This document shows positions 10,047-23,240 of a stretch of 64,000 bases of DNA, one piece after another. The DNA comes from Sphagnum magellanicum (taxonomy: Eukaryota > Streptophyta > Sphagnopsida > Sphagnales > Sphagnaceae): NCBI GenBank assembly GCA_021904315.1, contig CM038919.1, positions 3,906,001-3,970,000 on the forward strand, given 5' to 3'. The stretch's first letter is position 1; every line of letters starts with the position of its first letter. Position numbers and translations under genes: made by a program. Below the pieces are notes generated by a model. The model saw only the letters and a program-made list of their open reading frames with translations, ran no database searches and was not told the DNA's origin.

Positions 10047-12628
10047 CACTATTAGGAAATGTGTCCTACTTCACTCTGGGTTTCATTAGATTTTTGAGTG
10101 AATTTGAACATTTTCACTTAGTGAAATTATTTAACCCCTCAGTGAATGGGGACCAATTGTTATGGACAATGACTTGTTTCACTAGTACCTAGTGAAACAA
10201 AGTTATTCTCAAGTGAAATACAAATTTACCAAACCATTCACTTGTTAATTAAATAACTAACCAATATGGAAATTAATTCAATTTTAATTATTTAATATAG
10301 AATATTATTGATAATTTCATGATTTTTAAAGCATATTATTTATTGACATGTGTCACTACCTACACTAGGTTAAAAAACTAATCTAAATAGGTAGGTAGGC
10401 CATGTAAACAACCTAGGCACCTAGCCTAGGAATTCGATAGGAGAATATTCGGTCAACATACCATTGTTGACCACACACGACACCACCCATGACATTTGAT
10501 CCCTTGACCTTTGGAATGGGGGCAAACACCCTTACCATCAAGTCACCACACTTGTTATAATAATATGTTACATTACAATTTATTTATCAAATATTTCATT
10601 TTAAACATTACAAAAATATAAACTTTGAAAATTCATATCTTATTGAAATTTTGTTCAAATGAAATGATTCAAGTTTACTTTTTTTAAAAATTCAATAATG
10701 TACATAATTACATTTATTTCCATTTGAAGTTTAAAATCATTTGAACAAAAAAAAAATTGAATATCATTATTCAATAACATTTCAATGACCATTTTTTTGA
10801 AAAAAAAAGTTTAATAAATGGATTTTTTTTGTTAATATAATAATACTACCTATGTTAAGCTACTTTCAATTATTATATAACTATTTTTCATTAATTTAAA
10901 TTATTTCACCCTACATTATTTACGACTATTTATGGTTATTTTCAATTATTTTTGGTTATTTTTGGTTATTTCACCCTAGGCTACTTTTGGTTATTCTAAG
11001 TTATTTTTGACTATTTTAACTTATTTCAATTTAGGTTATTTTCAACTATTGTAAAAAAATTTGGTTATTTTATGTTATTCTTGGCTATTGTAGATTATTT
11101 CAATTTAGACTATTTGCAGTTATTATAAATTACTTTTGGCTATTTTAACTTATTTCACCTTAGGTTATTTTCAGCTATTGTAAGTTTTTTTTTTCTATTC
11201 TATGTTATTTTTGGCTATTGTAAATTATTTCAATTTAGACTACTTGTAACTATTATAAATTACTTTTGATTATTGAAAGTTATTTCACCTTAAATTATTT
11301 TTATTTATTATAAATTATTTCACCTTAAATTATTTTTAACAATCCTAAAAAATTATAATATATGGCTATTGGTTGTTCTCTTATTAATGTTATTGGTGAT
11401 TATTAATGGCTATTGGTACCTATTTTATTTGTGGCTATCAATGTTTTTTAGTGGTAATTTTATTAATAGTTATTAGTGGTTATTATATTAATGGCTATTG
11501 GTGACTATTCTATTAATGGCTATTCATGATTAATCTATTAATGGTTATTGGTGGTTATTCTATTAATGGTTATTCATGACTAATTTATTAATGACTATTT
11601 GTGATTAATCTATTAATGGCCATTTGTGATTAATCTATTAATGGTTATTCATGATTAATCTATTAATGGCTATTCATGATTAATCTATTAATGGCTATTC
11701 ATGATTAATCTATTAATGGCTATTGGTGGTTATTTTATTAATGGCTTATTGGTGGCTATTCTATTAAGGGCTATTGGTGGCTATTCTATTAATAACTTAT
11801 TGGTGGCTATTCTATTAAGGGTTATTGGTGGTTATTCTATTAATGGCTATTGGTGGCTATTTTATGAATGGTTATTAATGGTTATTATATTATAAGTTAT
11901 TTTTGGTTATTATATGTTATATTACAACTATTGGTGATTATTGTATTATAAATTATTGTTTGATATTCTATGTTATAATATCATAGGCTATTGATAGTTA
12001 TTATATTGTAGGGTATTTAAAATTATTTTTCATAGGTTATTATTTTCTATTCTAAGTTATTTTTACCTTAGGTCATTATATTTTGTTTTAGATTATTTTA
12101 AGTTATTATGCTTAGGATAAAATAATTTATAATAACATAAAGTAGAATGACCTTGAATAATTTAAAGTATAACTTGAAATAACATATATTAATTTTAAAT
12201 AAAATAACCTAAAGTATAACCTAAAGTTAGTTGAATAATTCAATTTAAAATAATTTAAAAGCTTATAATAAACTAGTTAAAATATTTTAAGATAAAATAA
12301 CATATAATAAATTAAGGTAGAATCATTTATAATAGCATATAATAACATAAAATATAAGTTAAAATAACTAAAGTAACTTAAAATAATATAAGATATATCA
12401 TAAACTAACATAGATAAAATATTTTTAAAAACATATAAATAAACCTATTTGCTATAGTAAATTGTAATAGTGAATTATGTTAACTAGTAATGAAACATGA
12501 TGTCTACATATTGATATTATAGTGAAATAACTTTCACTAGGTGAAATCAGTAAAATGCAATGAAGTTATTTCACTTTTAAAGTCCCATAATGATTTAAGC
12601 TAGTAAATTACACCCCACTTTGGTAGTA
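10047..12628. mobile_element. CACTA-like non-autonomous DNA transposon, copy 1
   Basis: The left end is CACTATTAGGAAATGTGTCC; the right end is the complement of TACTACCAAAGTGGGG, one base off CACTA. The 2.58-kb unit is repeated in the same orientation at 35501-38151 with matching order throughout. Both subterminal zones are dense in TTTCACT/AGTGAAA motifs (10070-10250 and 12500-12600), as expected of CACTA elements, whose transposase binds subterminal repeats. There is no transposase frame inside. The middle is a tandem repeat. Flanking trinucleotides (AAC and TTG) do not match, so the duplication has decayed or the ends were altered; the call rests on the second copy, where it is intact. Confidence 0.75.
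10900..11900. repeat. internal minisatellite of CACTA-like copy 1
   Basis: Short units based on GGTTATTnnnGGCTATT (10920-11350) grade into a more regular array of about 25 bp with the core CTATTAATGGCTATTGGTGG (about 11470-11890). The ORF at 11701-11895 only translates this repeat. The same array is in copy 2. Confidence 0.85.
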
Positions 12629-13799
12629 TTGAACCCAAAATAAAATTAAAAATTAGTGGCAAGAAAACTACCTAAATGTTAATTAACTAATGTGTGAATC
12701 AAAACTAAAAAAAAGGAAAGGGAAGATGTTGAGGGGAAAAAAGAAAAAAGGACACACTACAAGGAATTTTGTACATTCCAACCCCACACATTTGTGAGTT
12801 GTATCCAAATCAACCATTTTTTTTACTATTGATGCAACCATCCTCTGTGGCACCATAGTAAAAATGACTTGTAGTCAAAAAACAACTAAAAAGTGGTTTG
12901 TAGTTACATATGTAAGTATGACTTGCAACTAATGTCAATTTGCATGAAAGTGAAAATGAAAAGTGGACTTATAACATCAATTTTTAGTGGCATCTCAAAA
13001 TAGATGAAAATGTAATTGTTTTTGCAACTTGGGATGTGGTTCGTCAGTCATTAAACACCATGTGGCATCTTATTCAAATTCAAGTGCAACTATAAATCTT
13101 AGTTACAAATGTCTATGGAATTAAATATAACAAAAAAAATTGGCCAATGAAATTGTTGGATTTAGTGGTCTAATTCTTTTCCTTAGCTTTCTTGAATGAA
13201 CTAATCATTAAATGTGTAGTAAAGTTTGGTAGGTTTGTGAAACTTTTGAGGACCCATAGCAATGGTAGATATGGACAATTATTTTAAATTTTCAACATTA
13301 AATTTTATCATGTTGAAATATCATAATGTTTTTTTATTAGTTAATTAATTAAGTAGGCTACGTAATAGGTAACAATATGGGGTACTAGTATGTAAGTAGG
13401 CTAATTATTAGTAGGTAGATATGATAATTAATAAATATTATATGGTGTGAATATGTTTTTATTAATTAATTGATTTATTTATTAAGTAGGCTATGCAATT
13501 AATCTATTTATAAATTAAGCTAGATAGTAGGCAATAATTAAATAAGATATGTAGGAGGAAGTATGTATGTGGGTTAAGTAAAAGATGGTAGGTGTAATTA
13601 ATATGTGATAACATTTTTGTATTAATTAACTATTTAACTAAATAGACTATGTAATTAGTTTAAATATTACACGAGGTAGTAGGTAGTAAGTAGTTAGTAG
13701 GTCATATGTATTTGGGTTAAATAGTAAGAATTTTGTTATGTTGATATGTGATTTTTTTTCAATTGTTTATTTAAGTAGGTAGGCAATGTAATTTATGGT

Positions 13800-14625
13800 C
13801 ATGGCACCATGCCAACAAAACTTGGGATGAATTTATTCACCATGTAGTGGATTCAAAAGCATGGGCACACATTGATAAATCCTAATTAGATTTTCCAATG
13901 GACCCTTGTTATGTTGGGCTTGGTTTCACCTTGCATGGAATGAACCCATTTGGGAATCAATCCACCACTTGGTTTACATGGTTGATAATCATCTTAAATT
14001 ACAATTTGCCTCCATGGTTGACAACCAATTTTGTTGATTCTTGGGAAATAATTTGTCAAGAATAGTAACATAGATGTTTACCTTGCTCCTTTGTTGAAGG
14101 AGCTACATGAGTTGTGGAAGGGGTTAATGGCATAAGGTGCAACAAAACCAAAAGGACATTAAATGTTTTCATTGTGGGCCATCTTCATGTGGTCAATCCA
14201 CAATTTGCTAGCCTATGAACCATTGGTAGGCCAAGTTACAAAAGGATACAAAGGTTGTCTCACTTGTGGCCCAAATTCATGTGATTTTCATTCCAAACAT
14301 CTAGGGGAAAATGTATATGTGGGTCATTCTAAGTGGTTACGACTTAACCACCTTGATTGGTTAAACAAAACACTAGACTTCAATTTGGAAAGTTTGAAAT
14401 GAGGGCAACCCCATTAGTTATGAAGGGGTTTGAGGTCTTGGAAAATGTTATTGTAATTGAAAAATGGAATTTGAATGGTAGGAAAGAAAATGGTGACCCA
14501 TGTGTAAGGACTATAGTGGAACAAATAAATGTTTTGTTTAACCTACCATATTGGAAGGTATGTCATCTAACCACTTTATATGGTCATAAGTTTCATTTTT
14601 AGTTATGGCAGATATGAATGTTAAG
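13800..14625 (+). pseudogene. CACTA transposase (Tnp2, Transposase_21 family) relic
   Basis: Recognisable pieces in the expected order but in different frames: FPMDPCYVGLGFTLHGMNPFG near 13890 (family pattern: D-x-x-x-V-x-L-G-L-x-x-D-G-x-N-P-F), YNLPPW near 14000, NSNIDVYLAPLLKELHELW near 14060, WSIHNLLAYEPLVG near 14195 followed by KGCLTCG and KHLGENVYVGHSKWL, and finally FNLPYWK near 14540, where the family has LPYWK before the conserved HNLDVMH block. At least two frameshifts and several stops separate the pieces. In an active element this protein binds the ends and cuts them. The catalytic core cannot be judged because the frame is broken. Confidence 0.8.
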
Positions 14626-15556
14626 AAAAACCTACCTTAGTTTTTGGGAATGATATATTAGTGGGGGGAAGTTTAGATAATACAAAAGAGAAACCATTCT
14701 AGTTTTCAAAATTGGTTTTCGGGAAAAGCAAATTTGGATTTAGTAAGAAAAATTGCCCTAGTTTTTGGGAATGATGTACATGTGGGGAAAATTTAGAGAT
14801 AATATAAAAGATAACCCACCTTGGTCACTACTAGAATTCTTGATTTTAAAAATTAAATAGAGGTTTGAGATGTGAAATATATATATACATAAAAATTTTA
14901 TCATAATTTTAAGTAAAAATAAATATATTATGAATGTAAAAGTGATAAGTTTTTATAGTTCCATAAAATAAGTAAATTATATGGGATTAATTAATATTCA
15001 AATTTAAAATCAAATTTCTAGATTAAGTTTTTGCATTAAAATAATATAAAATAATATAAAATATTCTATTATATTCATATTATAATGTTGATATCCTTTT
15101 ACAACTATTATATGTGACTAAATTATAAATCACACATCTTAAGTATATTATATTATTAAAATTATGATAATATTAAAAAATTGTATAATATATTTTTTAG
15201 AATCAAATGAAGGTTTAAGATACAAAAGATATATTTTTATTTCTTATTATACAATTCACAAAGTTTTTATCCGTTTATAAATTATGTGCTTGAAATAATT
15301 TTTCCAAGGAATGGTAGAATGGTCATTGAAATGGTTTTCAATAACAAAATTCAGGTATTTTTCTTTTCAATTTAATTTACATTTTTGAAAGAAAAAATGT
15401 ATAGTTCTGTACATTATTGAAAAAAATTTAAGTTTAAACTTTAATTTTTTTCATTTAAACAAAATATTAATAAGATATCAAATATCAAAAATGATGTTTT
15501 GTGAAATGTTTAAATCAAATAAGGTAGATAGAACGCACATTACTATATTGTCACAA

Positions 15557-15790
15557 AAAGTGGGGTGGCTTGGTGGTAAAGGAGTTGATGTCCATCCTTG
15601 GTATTCAAGGATCAATTCTCACAAATGACATGGGTTGTGATCAACATTGGTTAATTGACCAAATATTCCCCACCTTATAGCCTACTGGTTAGATTAGGTG
15701 GCTAGGTACCTAATAACCCTAAACTAGGTAATGGCATGTGTCAACAATTTATAAGTTGAAATTATTGGAATTATCAATAATATAATGTAT
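15557..15790 (+). repeat. tRNA-like segment shared with both CACTA-like copies (inverted)
   Basis: GGCTTGGTGGTAAAGG resembles a Pol III A box, and AAGGATCAATTCTC about 35 bases on resembles a degenerate B box. The complements of about 10330-10560 and 35790-36010 carry the same order (GACTTGATGGTAAGGG and AGGGATCAAATG). This fits either a tRNA-derived SINE or an old shared part of a CACTA lineage, because the similarity also reaches into the flanks. Confidence 0.4.
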
Positions 15791-16112
15791 ACATAAATAA
15801 TAATAATATCTTTAATATTTAAATATTTAATATTTTAAAATATTTATATAAATAATGTGACTACATTGTTGAGTCATAAAAGTAGTTGTAAAACACCAAT
15901 GCCACATAAGTTGGTTTGGATGGATGAAATGCTCATTTAAGTTGCATCTTTATGTGATTCCCATTGTGACTTGGTGTCACATATTATTCTTTTGCAACAG
16001 AAATTCTATGTGACTTGTTTAAGGCAACTAAAGCAAATTACAATCACATGTGGCATTTATGATTGAAAAATAATTGAAAAAACCAATGTTAATATCCAAA
16101 TTCCTTGTAGTG

Positions 16113-18430
16113 AAAAAAAATGTAAAGGAAAAACAAATAGGGACAAGCCTAGACCACAATTTAGCTAAGTAATCTTTAAGAAAAAACAGAAAAATAGAGA
16201 AAAAAAGGGGTAATGGCCCATTACTAACTAGTTAATACACTACCAAATGTGCTATTCACCGAAATGCCATTAATTTGGAAACAAAAATAAAAATATTTTG
16301 CCACTATAATTTGGAGACATTAATTTCACAAAATACTTTTGAATTTTACTAATGGTATAGTTTTTGGGCAAGATAATAGAATATTGGAAAATACAAAAAT
16401 ATGGGCAAAAGAAAACCCCTAAACAATAAAAATAATATGGAAATATGTGAGGTATATGTTAGTACGTTGGTAAGTATTGAAAATGTGAATGTTTTTATCA
16501 ACTTTTGATAAAAGTTTAATATTTCAAATCAAATTAGAATATAAGAAAGTTATAACAAATTAAAATATATTAATTTTAACATGTTAAAATCTAACAATTT
16601 ACATTGGAATCTAACATTGTAGAATAATGACAAAAAATAAATGAAACTAACCTTGCAGGTTTTGGCACAATCAAGTTTGATATGGAGATTGAAAACCTTT
16701 TTCAATTCTTTTTGTAATAAAGCTAATAGGATTAGAACAATGATGGATGAAGTAATGGCGAACAAATGCACATCACCCTTGTTGCTACAAGCAATGTTTT
16801 TCACAATGCAAAATATAGGTATTCTTTCCTTAAAAAATTCTACCAAATCATGGAACTCAGCATGAAATGAAATAGCAAAACTCACTTACAACCAAAGAAA
16901 TGCACTATAAGTTCAAGTTGGAAAATACCCAAAACAATGCTTTTTAAAAATCTTGATTTCCAAAAACTTACAATTTGAATGTCTTTTGGATTGCTCCCAT
17001 TAACAACTAGTAGCTCAAACTTGTTATCAATCTCACCACACACTCCAATAATAGTAAAAATAATGGCGATTATAGCAAATGATTAGAACATGTGATGGGA
17101 AAACTACGAATGGTGTCTTCCGGTAGAAAATGCATCTTTAAATGAAGATCAAATGTTGGAATGGTTGTCACTTTTGTGGTTGTGGAAAGTTCAATCATCC
17201 AATCAAAATCTCCTTTGTCATAATTTGTTTTGGCCTCCACATAAAAATTTCTAACCATAAAAAACTACCTTTTCTTATGGATTCAACATTTGTTTTTATT
17301 AAACAAGCAAGTCCACAATATAATGAGCCACACCCAACTCCTTTGTTCCTTTCAAAAGGACAAGGACTTGAAAGTAGAAATTGAGATGGCATGTAACCAT
17401 GCACAAAATTTATTGTTTCATCACATATTTGACTTGTACAATATATTTTTATAATAAAATTTATTTTCTTTGAATTTTACAACTTATCTTTATATTTATT
17501 CAATAATTATTGAAAAAAATTACAATTTTTGAATTTTATAATTTATTTATATATCAATTCTGATGATGATTCAAAGCCATGTAAATTATATAAATTATTC
17601 AATATACATGAATATGAAAAAATTCGAACAAATTTAGATTAATTTTTTGATCATTTTTATGTGATTTAATCAAAACCTCAGGATTGGTTACAAGTGTTTA
17701 ATTAGTCTTTTTCCATCCTCAAATGTTGATACAATTGACTTATGTTTTTATATGTCATTTTCGAATGTATATTACATCACATTATGTAAATTATATGAAA
17801 AACATTTAATCCTAAGTGAAGTTAAAAATTGACAAGTGTGTTATCCAAGATTGGTTACACTTATAGTGGTTCATTGTATTGCAAACTTACCCAAACCTCC
17901 TTTGATGCTAATGGTGATTGTGATGGTACCCATAGTATCAATGACATTTGCATGAAGGTATGAAAAAGTCATAGATTTAAAAGGAGATGTACATGAAATT
18001 GACAAGTTGTCATAAACATTCAAAACTAAACGTTCAAAAACAACATTGCAAATTGTATGATCAATGTCTTCCACTAAAAAAACTAGGCATTCATTTCTTT
18101 TTGCAATTTGGACCTTACCAAATCAATGTTTAATGCTCTCAAAACAAAAACTCTATTTGAGCACAATAGAATTAAAAACATAAAATTGTGTTTGTAAAGC
18201 AACTGAATGAACTTTATTTAAAACCCATTATCTTTCAATAGGTCACAATTTCCAACCAAAAATCATTTAATTATCACAGATTAAAATACAACTCGATGAA
18301 AAAACCCTATGCAACTACAAAGGGAATTAAATAAAACCTTGGGTAGCCAAAATAACAGAAAACCCTAAATGATGACCCTAACATTAGGAAAGGAGAAAAA
18401 TCAAATCCTATGAACTAGAAAAGTGAAGAA
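16113..18430. other. AT-rich intergenic DNA, possible coding relics, nothing recognised
   Basis: Short minus-strand frames at 17070-17258 and 17871-18074 have a codon-like look but match no family I recognise and are broken by stops. No RNA gene or repeat boundary seen. Confidence 0.5.
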
Positions 18431-18439
18431 ATAAAACCT

Positions 18440-19125
18440 TTGGTGGATGAAAAAACTCACTTGAAATGACCCCTCATTGGGGGTGAAAAAGTCACTTGAA
18501 GTGACCCCCCATTGGTGGTGGAAAAAACATCACTTGAAATGACCCCTCATGGGGGTGGGGAAATAAATCACTTGAACTGAACCCCCATTGGTGGGAGAAA
18601 AAAAAATCATTTGAAATGACCCCCCATTGGTGGTGGAAAATACATAATTTGAGGTGACCCCCCATTGGGGGTGGGGAAACAAATCATTTGAAGTGAGCCC
18701 CCATTGGTGGTGGAAAAAAAAATCATTTGAAATGACCTCCCATTGATGGTGAAAAAAACGTCACTTGAAGTGACCCCCCCCCCATTGGGGATGAAAAAGA
18801 AAAAAATCACTTGAAGCAACCCACCATTGTTGGCAAAAACAAAAAAAAAATCAATAGAGTTACCCCATTGGAGGCAAAAAAACATTCACTTCAGTGACCC
18901 CCATAGGTTGTGAAAAAACATGTCAAGTCCATTGGCGGCAAAAAAAAAAAAAAAAACATTAAAGTTACCCCATTGGAGGCAAAAAAACATTCATTTAAGT
19001 GACCCCCATAGGTTGTGAAAAGAATTTCACTTGAAGAGACTTGCTATGAAATTTTCTTTCACATGAATTGGCCCCATTAGCTAGAGAAAAAAAAGTTCAC
19101 TTGATTTGACCCCCCTTTGTGCGGT
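18440..19125. repeat. minisatellite of roughly 57-bp units
   Basis: About a dozen degenerate units each contain TCACTTGAAnTGACCCC followed by CCATTGGnGGTG and an A-rich spacer. Units grow more diverged after about 18800. The 92-codon minus-strand ORF over 18607-18885 merely translates the repeat. Confidence 0.9.
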
Positions 19126-19839
19126 TAGTGGCTAAACTAAGGTTGTCTTTTGATAGGTAATATCCTATGTAGCCTAGGAAATTTGAACACACATCCTCAT
19201 CGTTGCTCCTTGTTAAGCCCTCTCAATATATGCTAGTGAATCATTTTATTTTAAGAATATTATTGTGTATTTGTATAAATTTTATTCCATGAAATCTTCA
19301 CAATTTTATTTTGTGAGCTTAGGGTTTTTATTTTTGTTTTTGTGAGTTTAGGGGTTTTTTAGTTTTGCTTTTATAGACTTTCAAAGTCCTCCATTTTATT
19401 TTCTTCAAGTTTTTGTTAACTTTGGGTAGTTTAGGGGTCTTCAATTTGATTCTCTCAACTTTGGGCAATTTGGCTTTTAATTTTTTTTTGGTGTGAAGTT
19501 TGGGGGTTTTTGGTTTTAATTTTGTGAACATCCCCAATTTTTAGTTTTTTTTTTTAAAGTTCAGGATTTTTCAATTTTTTTCTTATCATTTTTGGGTTCT
19601 TCAATTTTCTTCTTGTCATTTTGGCACTAGTGTTTTGCTCTTGTGAATTTTGAAGGTTTTTCCATTTTAGTATTTTGAAATTCAAGAATTTTCAATTTTT
19701 CTTGTTATCATTTTCTGAGTCTTCAATTTTTGTGTGTGTAAGAATTGAACGCTAAACCTTCACAATGATAAACCAAGTCCTTACCAATGGACTACACCAT
19801 CAAAGGTGTTCAACTTTTGTTAAGTTTCGAATTTCACAT
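19126..19839. other. T-rich low-complexity stretch with a tRNA-like fragment
   Basis: Between 19300 and 19730 the plus strand is T-rich with repeated phrases of the type TTnAATTTTnTTCTTGTnATTTT. On the minus strand, 19738-19805 reads TAGTCCATTGGTAAGG and, about 40 bases later, GGTTTAGCGTTCAATTC, which look like Pol III A and B boxes. The piece does not fold as a tRNA in any way I could find, so it is at most a SINE or tRNA relic. Confidence 0.4.
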
Positions 19840-20630
19840 CACCAAACATAGTGGCTAAACCTAGGTGACAACTAATAGTTAAATATAATGACTAAATCAA
19901 GTGGCTAAATTTAGTGGCTAAACATAATGGTTCAACTTTGGTTAAACTTAGTGATTACATCTTATGGCTAAATATAATTATTAAACTTAATTAATAAACC
20001 TAATGGTTAAGCTTCATAGTTAAACTTTGTTAAACCTAGTGATTAAATTTAATGGTTAAACATAATGACTAAACTTTGGCTAAACGTAGTGGCTAAACCT
20101 AATTAATAAACTTAATGGCTAAACTTCATAGTTAAACTTTGGCTAAACTTAATGATTAAATCTAGTGGCCAAATATAATGGGTAAACCTAATTGATAAAC
20201 CTAATGGTTAAATCTAATAGCTAAACATAATGATAAGACCTTGGCTAAACTTAATGGTTAAACTTCATGCCTAAACCTTGGTTAAACTTTAATGGCTAAA
20301 TCTAGTGACTAAACATAATGATTAAACCTTGGTTAAACATAATGGTTAAATTTAAGTTAAACCTAGTGCCTAAACCTAATAGCTAAACATAATGACTAAA
20401 CCTTGGCTAAACATAATTACTTAAAACTTGGCTAAACATAATGGTTAAACCTAAATTAAACTTAATGGGTAAATATAATTGTTTAACATAATGGTTTAAT
20501 TTAAGCTATTCCTAATGGTTATATTTAATGGCTAAATTTAAGTTATACTTAATGGCCAAATCTAATGGTTCAACTTAAGCTAAATTTGGTGCCAAATTTA
20601 ATGGCTAAACCTAGTGATTAAATTGTGGAT
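19840..20630. repeat. short tandem array, unit near 13 bp
   Basis: A degenerate array of phrases such as TGGCTAAACCTAA, TGGTTAAACTTAA and TGACTAAACCTTG runs for about 800 bp. The unit drifts between 12 and 14 bp. No ORF of note. Confidence 0.85.
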
Positions 20631-22039
20631 GAAACCTTTGAAACTTTCATCATTTGGTAGTTTGTCACCACCCATCTTAAGTCTCCCCTTGAAACCCTTT
20701 TTACACCCTGTCAATATTTTACACTTGAAAAGGGGAAGGGAAAGCTTATGTCTAAAGACCCACCCCTAATTATGTTTGTAGATTTCCTAGAAGCTAGACC
20801 TAATAAACCAAAGAATAAGAAAGTCAAAAATAGTGAATGCGAATTAAATAAGGTTTATCAAAACTGATGGGCAACATGATTTTGTTAGTTCTAACTTGTT
20901 TGTGGAAAGGATGGAAAGATGCAAACATTATGAAAAAAAGGGATGTTTTACAATTGGCCTTGCAACTCAATTTTTGAGTTGCATCAGACACTTGCAACTC
21001 ACTGTAGTTATACATTGTGAATACTATAGGGCAAGTTATAAGAGTTGCAATTCATTATATATATAGTGCAACTCATTACAATTCAATTACAACTTTGTCG
21101 CAACAACTCTTATTAAGGGGGTAAGTTGAATATATGATTCAGGATGAACAAAGTAGTTAGGATAGGGATTAATCAGGGAACCTTGTTAGTTTGAATTTTG
21201 AATTATTATTGTTTTGGATCATAATGATGTGACTTGAAATGGTACTAAAGGGGGGAGTTCTAAAGAACAAAAAAAAGATGGGACAAGGTAGTTGGAGTTT
21301 TTTTTTGTTTAGAGAGAAGAATAGGAAGAACTAGAGGTACTTGTAATAAGAAACCACATATTTTGTTTTGATATAGCATATATTTTAAATGTTTTTTTGG
21401 GATTTTCTTCAATAAAACATGGGATTATGCTATATTGGATTCATGTTTTCAATGATACAAAAAAGCACAGACTTCTATAATAAATTTTATGTTCATCTTT
21501 TGTGTGGATTTCCTATAATGTATATTATGATGAAATGAATTGTAATCATGTTTATGGAATTTTTAAAAATGTATTCTGAAGTGTAGATTTTGGTTATATG
21601 CAATAACCATGAATTTGATGTTGGAATGAATGGTAGTGTTAAATCTGTTGAAACTTAAGACAAAAATAGTGAACATAGGCATGTGAAATGCAAATTTGTT
21701 GTTACAATAGTGTGAAATATTTTGCAAGAATTTAAATTTCACTTCTACCAACTCCTTTTCAATTACTATGCAACTCCCCTATGACTATAATCATGATGTC
21801 ATGCCAATGTCATTTTTCATCCATCCATCAAAATTTAACATGTGGCACTATGAAGATTTTTCATGATTTTTGAAATATTGATATCCATCGTCCATTATGA
21901 CTATTTATTTTAAATGGTTTTGGATTATAACATGTGGCACAATCAAAAGTTGCCATGTGGCATATTAATTGAATTTTGGAAACAAATATATGTATGTACC
22001 TAAGTAGGTTAGTACAAAGCCATAGGCAGGTAAATTGAT

Positions 22040-22145
22040 ATAGTTCCAACCTACCTATTTACCTACCTACTTACTTATTATTTAAGTAGGTAGAAAAGTA
22101 AGTCCTAGTTATTTAAGTAGGCAAGTAGGTAGGTAAGAAAGTAAA
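22040..22145. repeat. TACC/GGTA repeat with inverted halves
   Basis: ACCTACCTATTTACCTACC is followed by TTAAGTAGGTAG and further GTAGGTAGGTAAG, so the two halves are complementary and could fold. AGTAGGTAGG motifs also appear singly at about 10380-10400 and 13480-13700. Confidence 0.7.
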
Positions 22146-22419
22146 ATACTAGAAGAGTAAGTGAACAAAAAATAGCCGATCAAAGAGTAGCCAAATAAAA
22201 TTTTAAATTTTTTATGTGTTTTGCATTTAGGGTTAAGCTTTTATGAGTTTATCCCAACATGGCACATGTATTTTATTGTGAGAATGCAATAGGAGACATC
22301 TTTTTTTTATAGTTTGTGAAATGAGATATTGAAAACAAAATATATGGGTTAAATATTTTCGTCGCACCATAATTACAATAAAGTTGTAAATACAAAACAA
22401 TTTCCCACATGCTTTCTGT

Positions 22420-23240
22420 TTGATTTTAATTTTTTATTTAATTTATAATTTATAATTAATGACTTGGCATAATTATTTGGAATTTAATTATTTGAATTAA
22501 ATATATGATAATTAATTATCTAGATTGATTATATGAATTAATAAATATAATTCAGATAATTAATTATCAAAATAAATATTAGATAATTAATTCTGTAAAT
22601 AACTATTAAGTAATTAATTATGTTGATAATTGATGATTTTGAATTTAAATAAAATTCAATAATTAATCACTTACATTAACAAAGTTTGTTATTTATAATT
22701 ATTTGAATTAATTAATTAATAATTAATCAAATTTGATTAATGAATTCGTATTAATAGTTTATTATTTAGTTTACTTAATTAATTCATGGTAATTAAGTAT
22801 ATTATATATTACTTAGTAATTTAAAAATTAATAACAAATAATTCGTTTTGAAATATTAAATAATAAACATGAATTTGAGTAAAAGACATTGAAGTATATG
22901 AAGACATATTCATATGTACACCCTTATTGAATGTTTAATAAAATATAAACATTGCTTTTAATTTCAATTCAAAAATAAACTTTCACCTTTCATGAAATTT
23001 TATGGTTTAATACGTATGTATACCAACTTAATATTATGAATTACAATGTAGTGAAATATTATTAACACAACAATTGAACATCAATCACAAAAAATAGGAC
23101 TATAATATTTACTACATTATTTAAATTTTAATTATTTAAATAATTATGAAAATGAATTATTTTAATTAATTAATTCAATAAATGAATCAACTCGTATCAA
23201 TGACACAATTAATAATTTAATCTAGAAAATTTTGAAGTGT
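22420..23240. repeat. low-complexity AATTAATT-rich stretch
   Basis: Very high A+T with recurrent TTAATTAAT, TAATTATTT and ATAATTAATTAT. Matrix-attachment-like in composition; no gene. Confidence 0.7.

Larger units (their letters stand above)
12755..16112 (+). mobile_element. CACTA (En/Spm-type) transposon with decayed Tnp2 transposase
   Basis: The ends are perfect 15-bp inverted repeats, CACTACAAGGAATTT at 12755 and its complement ending at 16112. Flanking trinucleotides are ACA and AAA, one mismatch from a 3-bp duplication. Subterminal regions carry many short GTTGCAA/TTGTAGT-like motifs on both sides (about 12780-13110 and 15890-16060). A Tnp2-type transposase relic lies at 13800-14625 on the plus strand. 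The right half (15370-15840) resembles, in inverted orientation, the inner left part of the elements at 10047 and 35501. Length is 3,358 bp. The defective transposase makes this a fossil. Confidence 0.85.

Noticed and set aside
11701..11895. 64-codon ORF
   Set aside because: It translates the internal minisatellite of a CACTA-like element (repeated AIGGYS-type phrases).
10044..12631. Target duplication for CACTA-like copy 1
   Set aside because: The flanking trinucleotides AAC and TTG do not match, so no duplication is claimed for this copy.
18607..18885. 92-codon minus-strand ORF
   Set aside because: It translates the 57-bp minisatellite (repeated NGGSLQM-type phrases).
19738..19805. tRNA gene
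   Set aside because: A- and B-box-like sequences are present but there is no cloverleaf with an acceptor stem; at most a SINE or tRNA relic.
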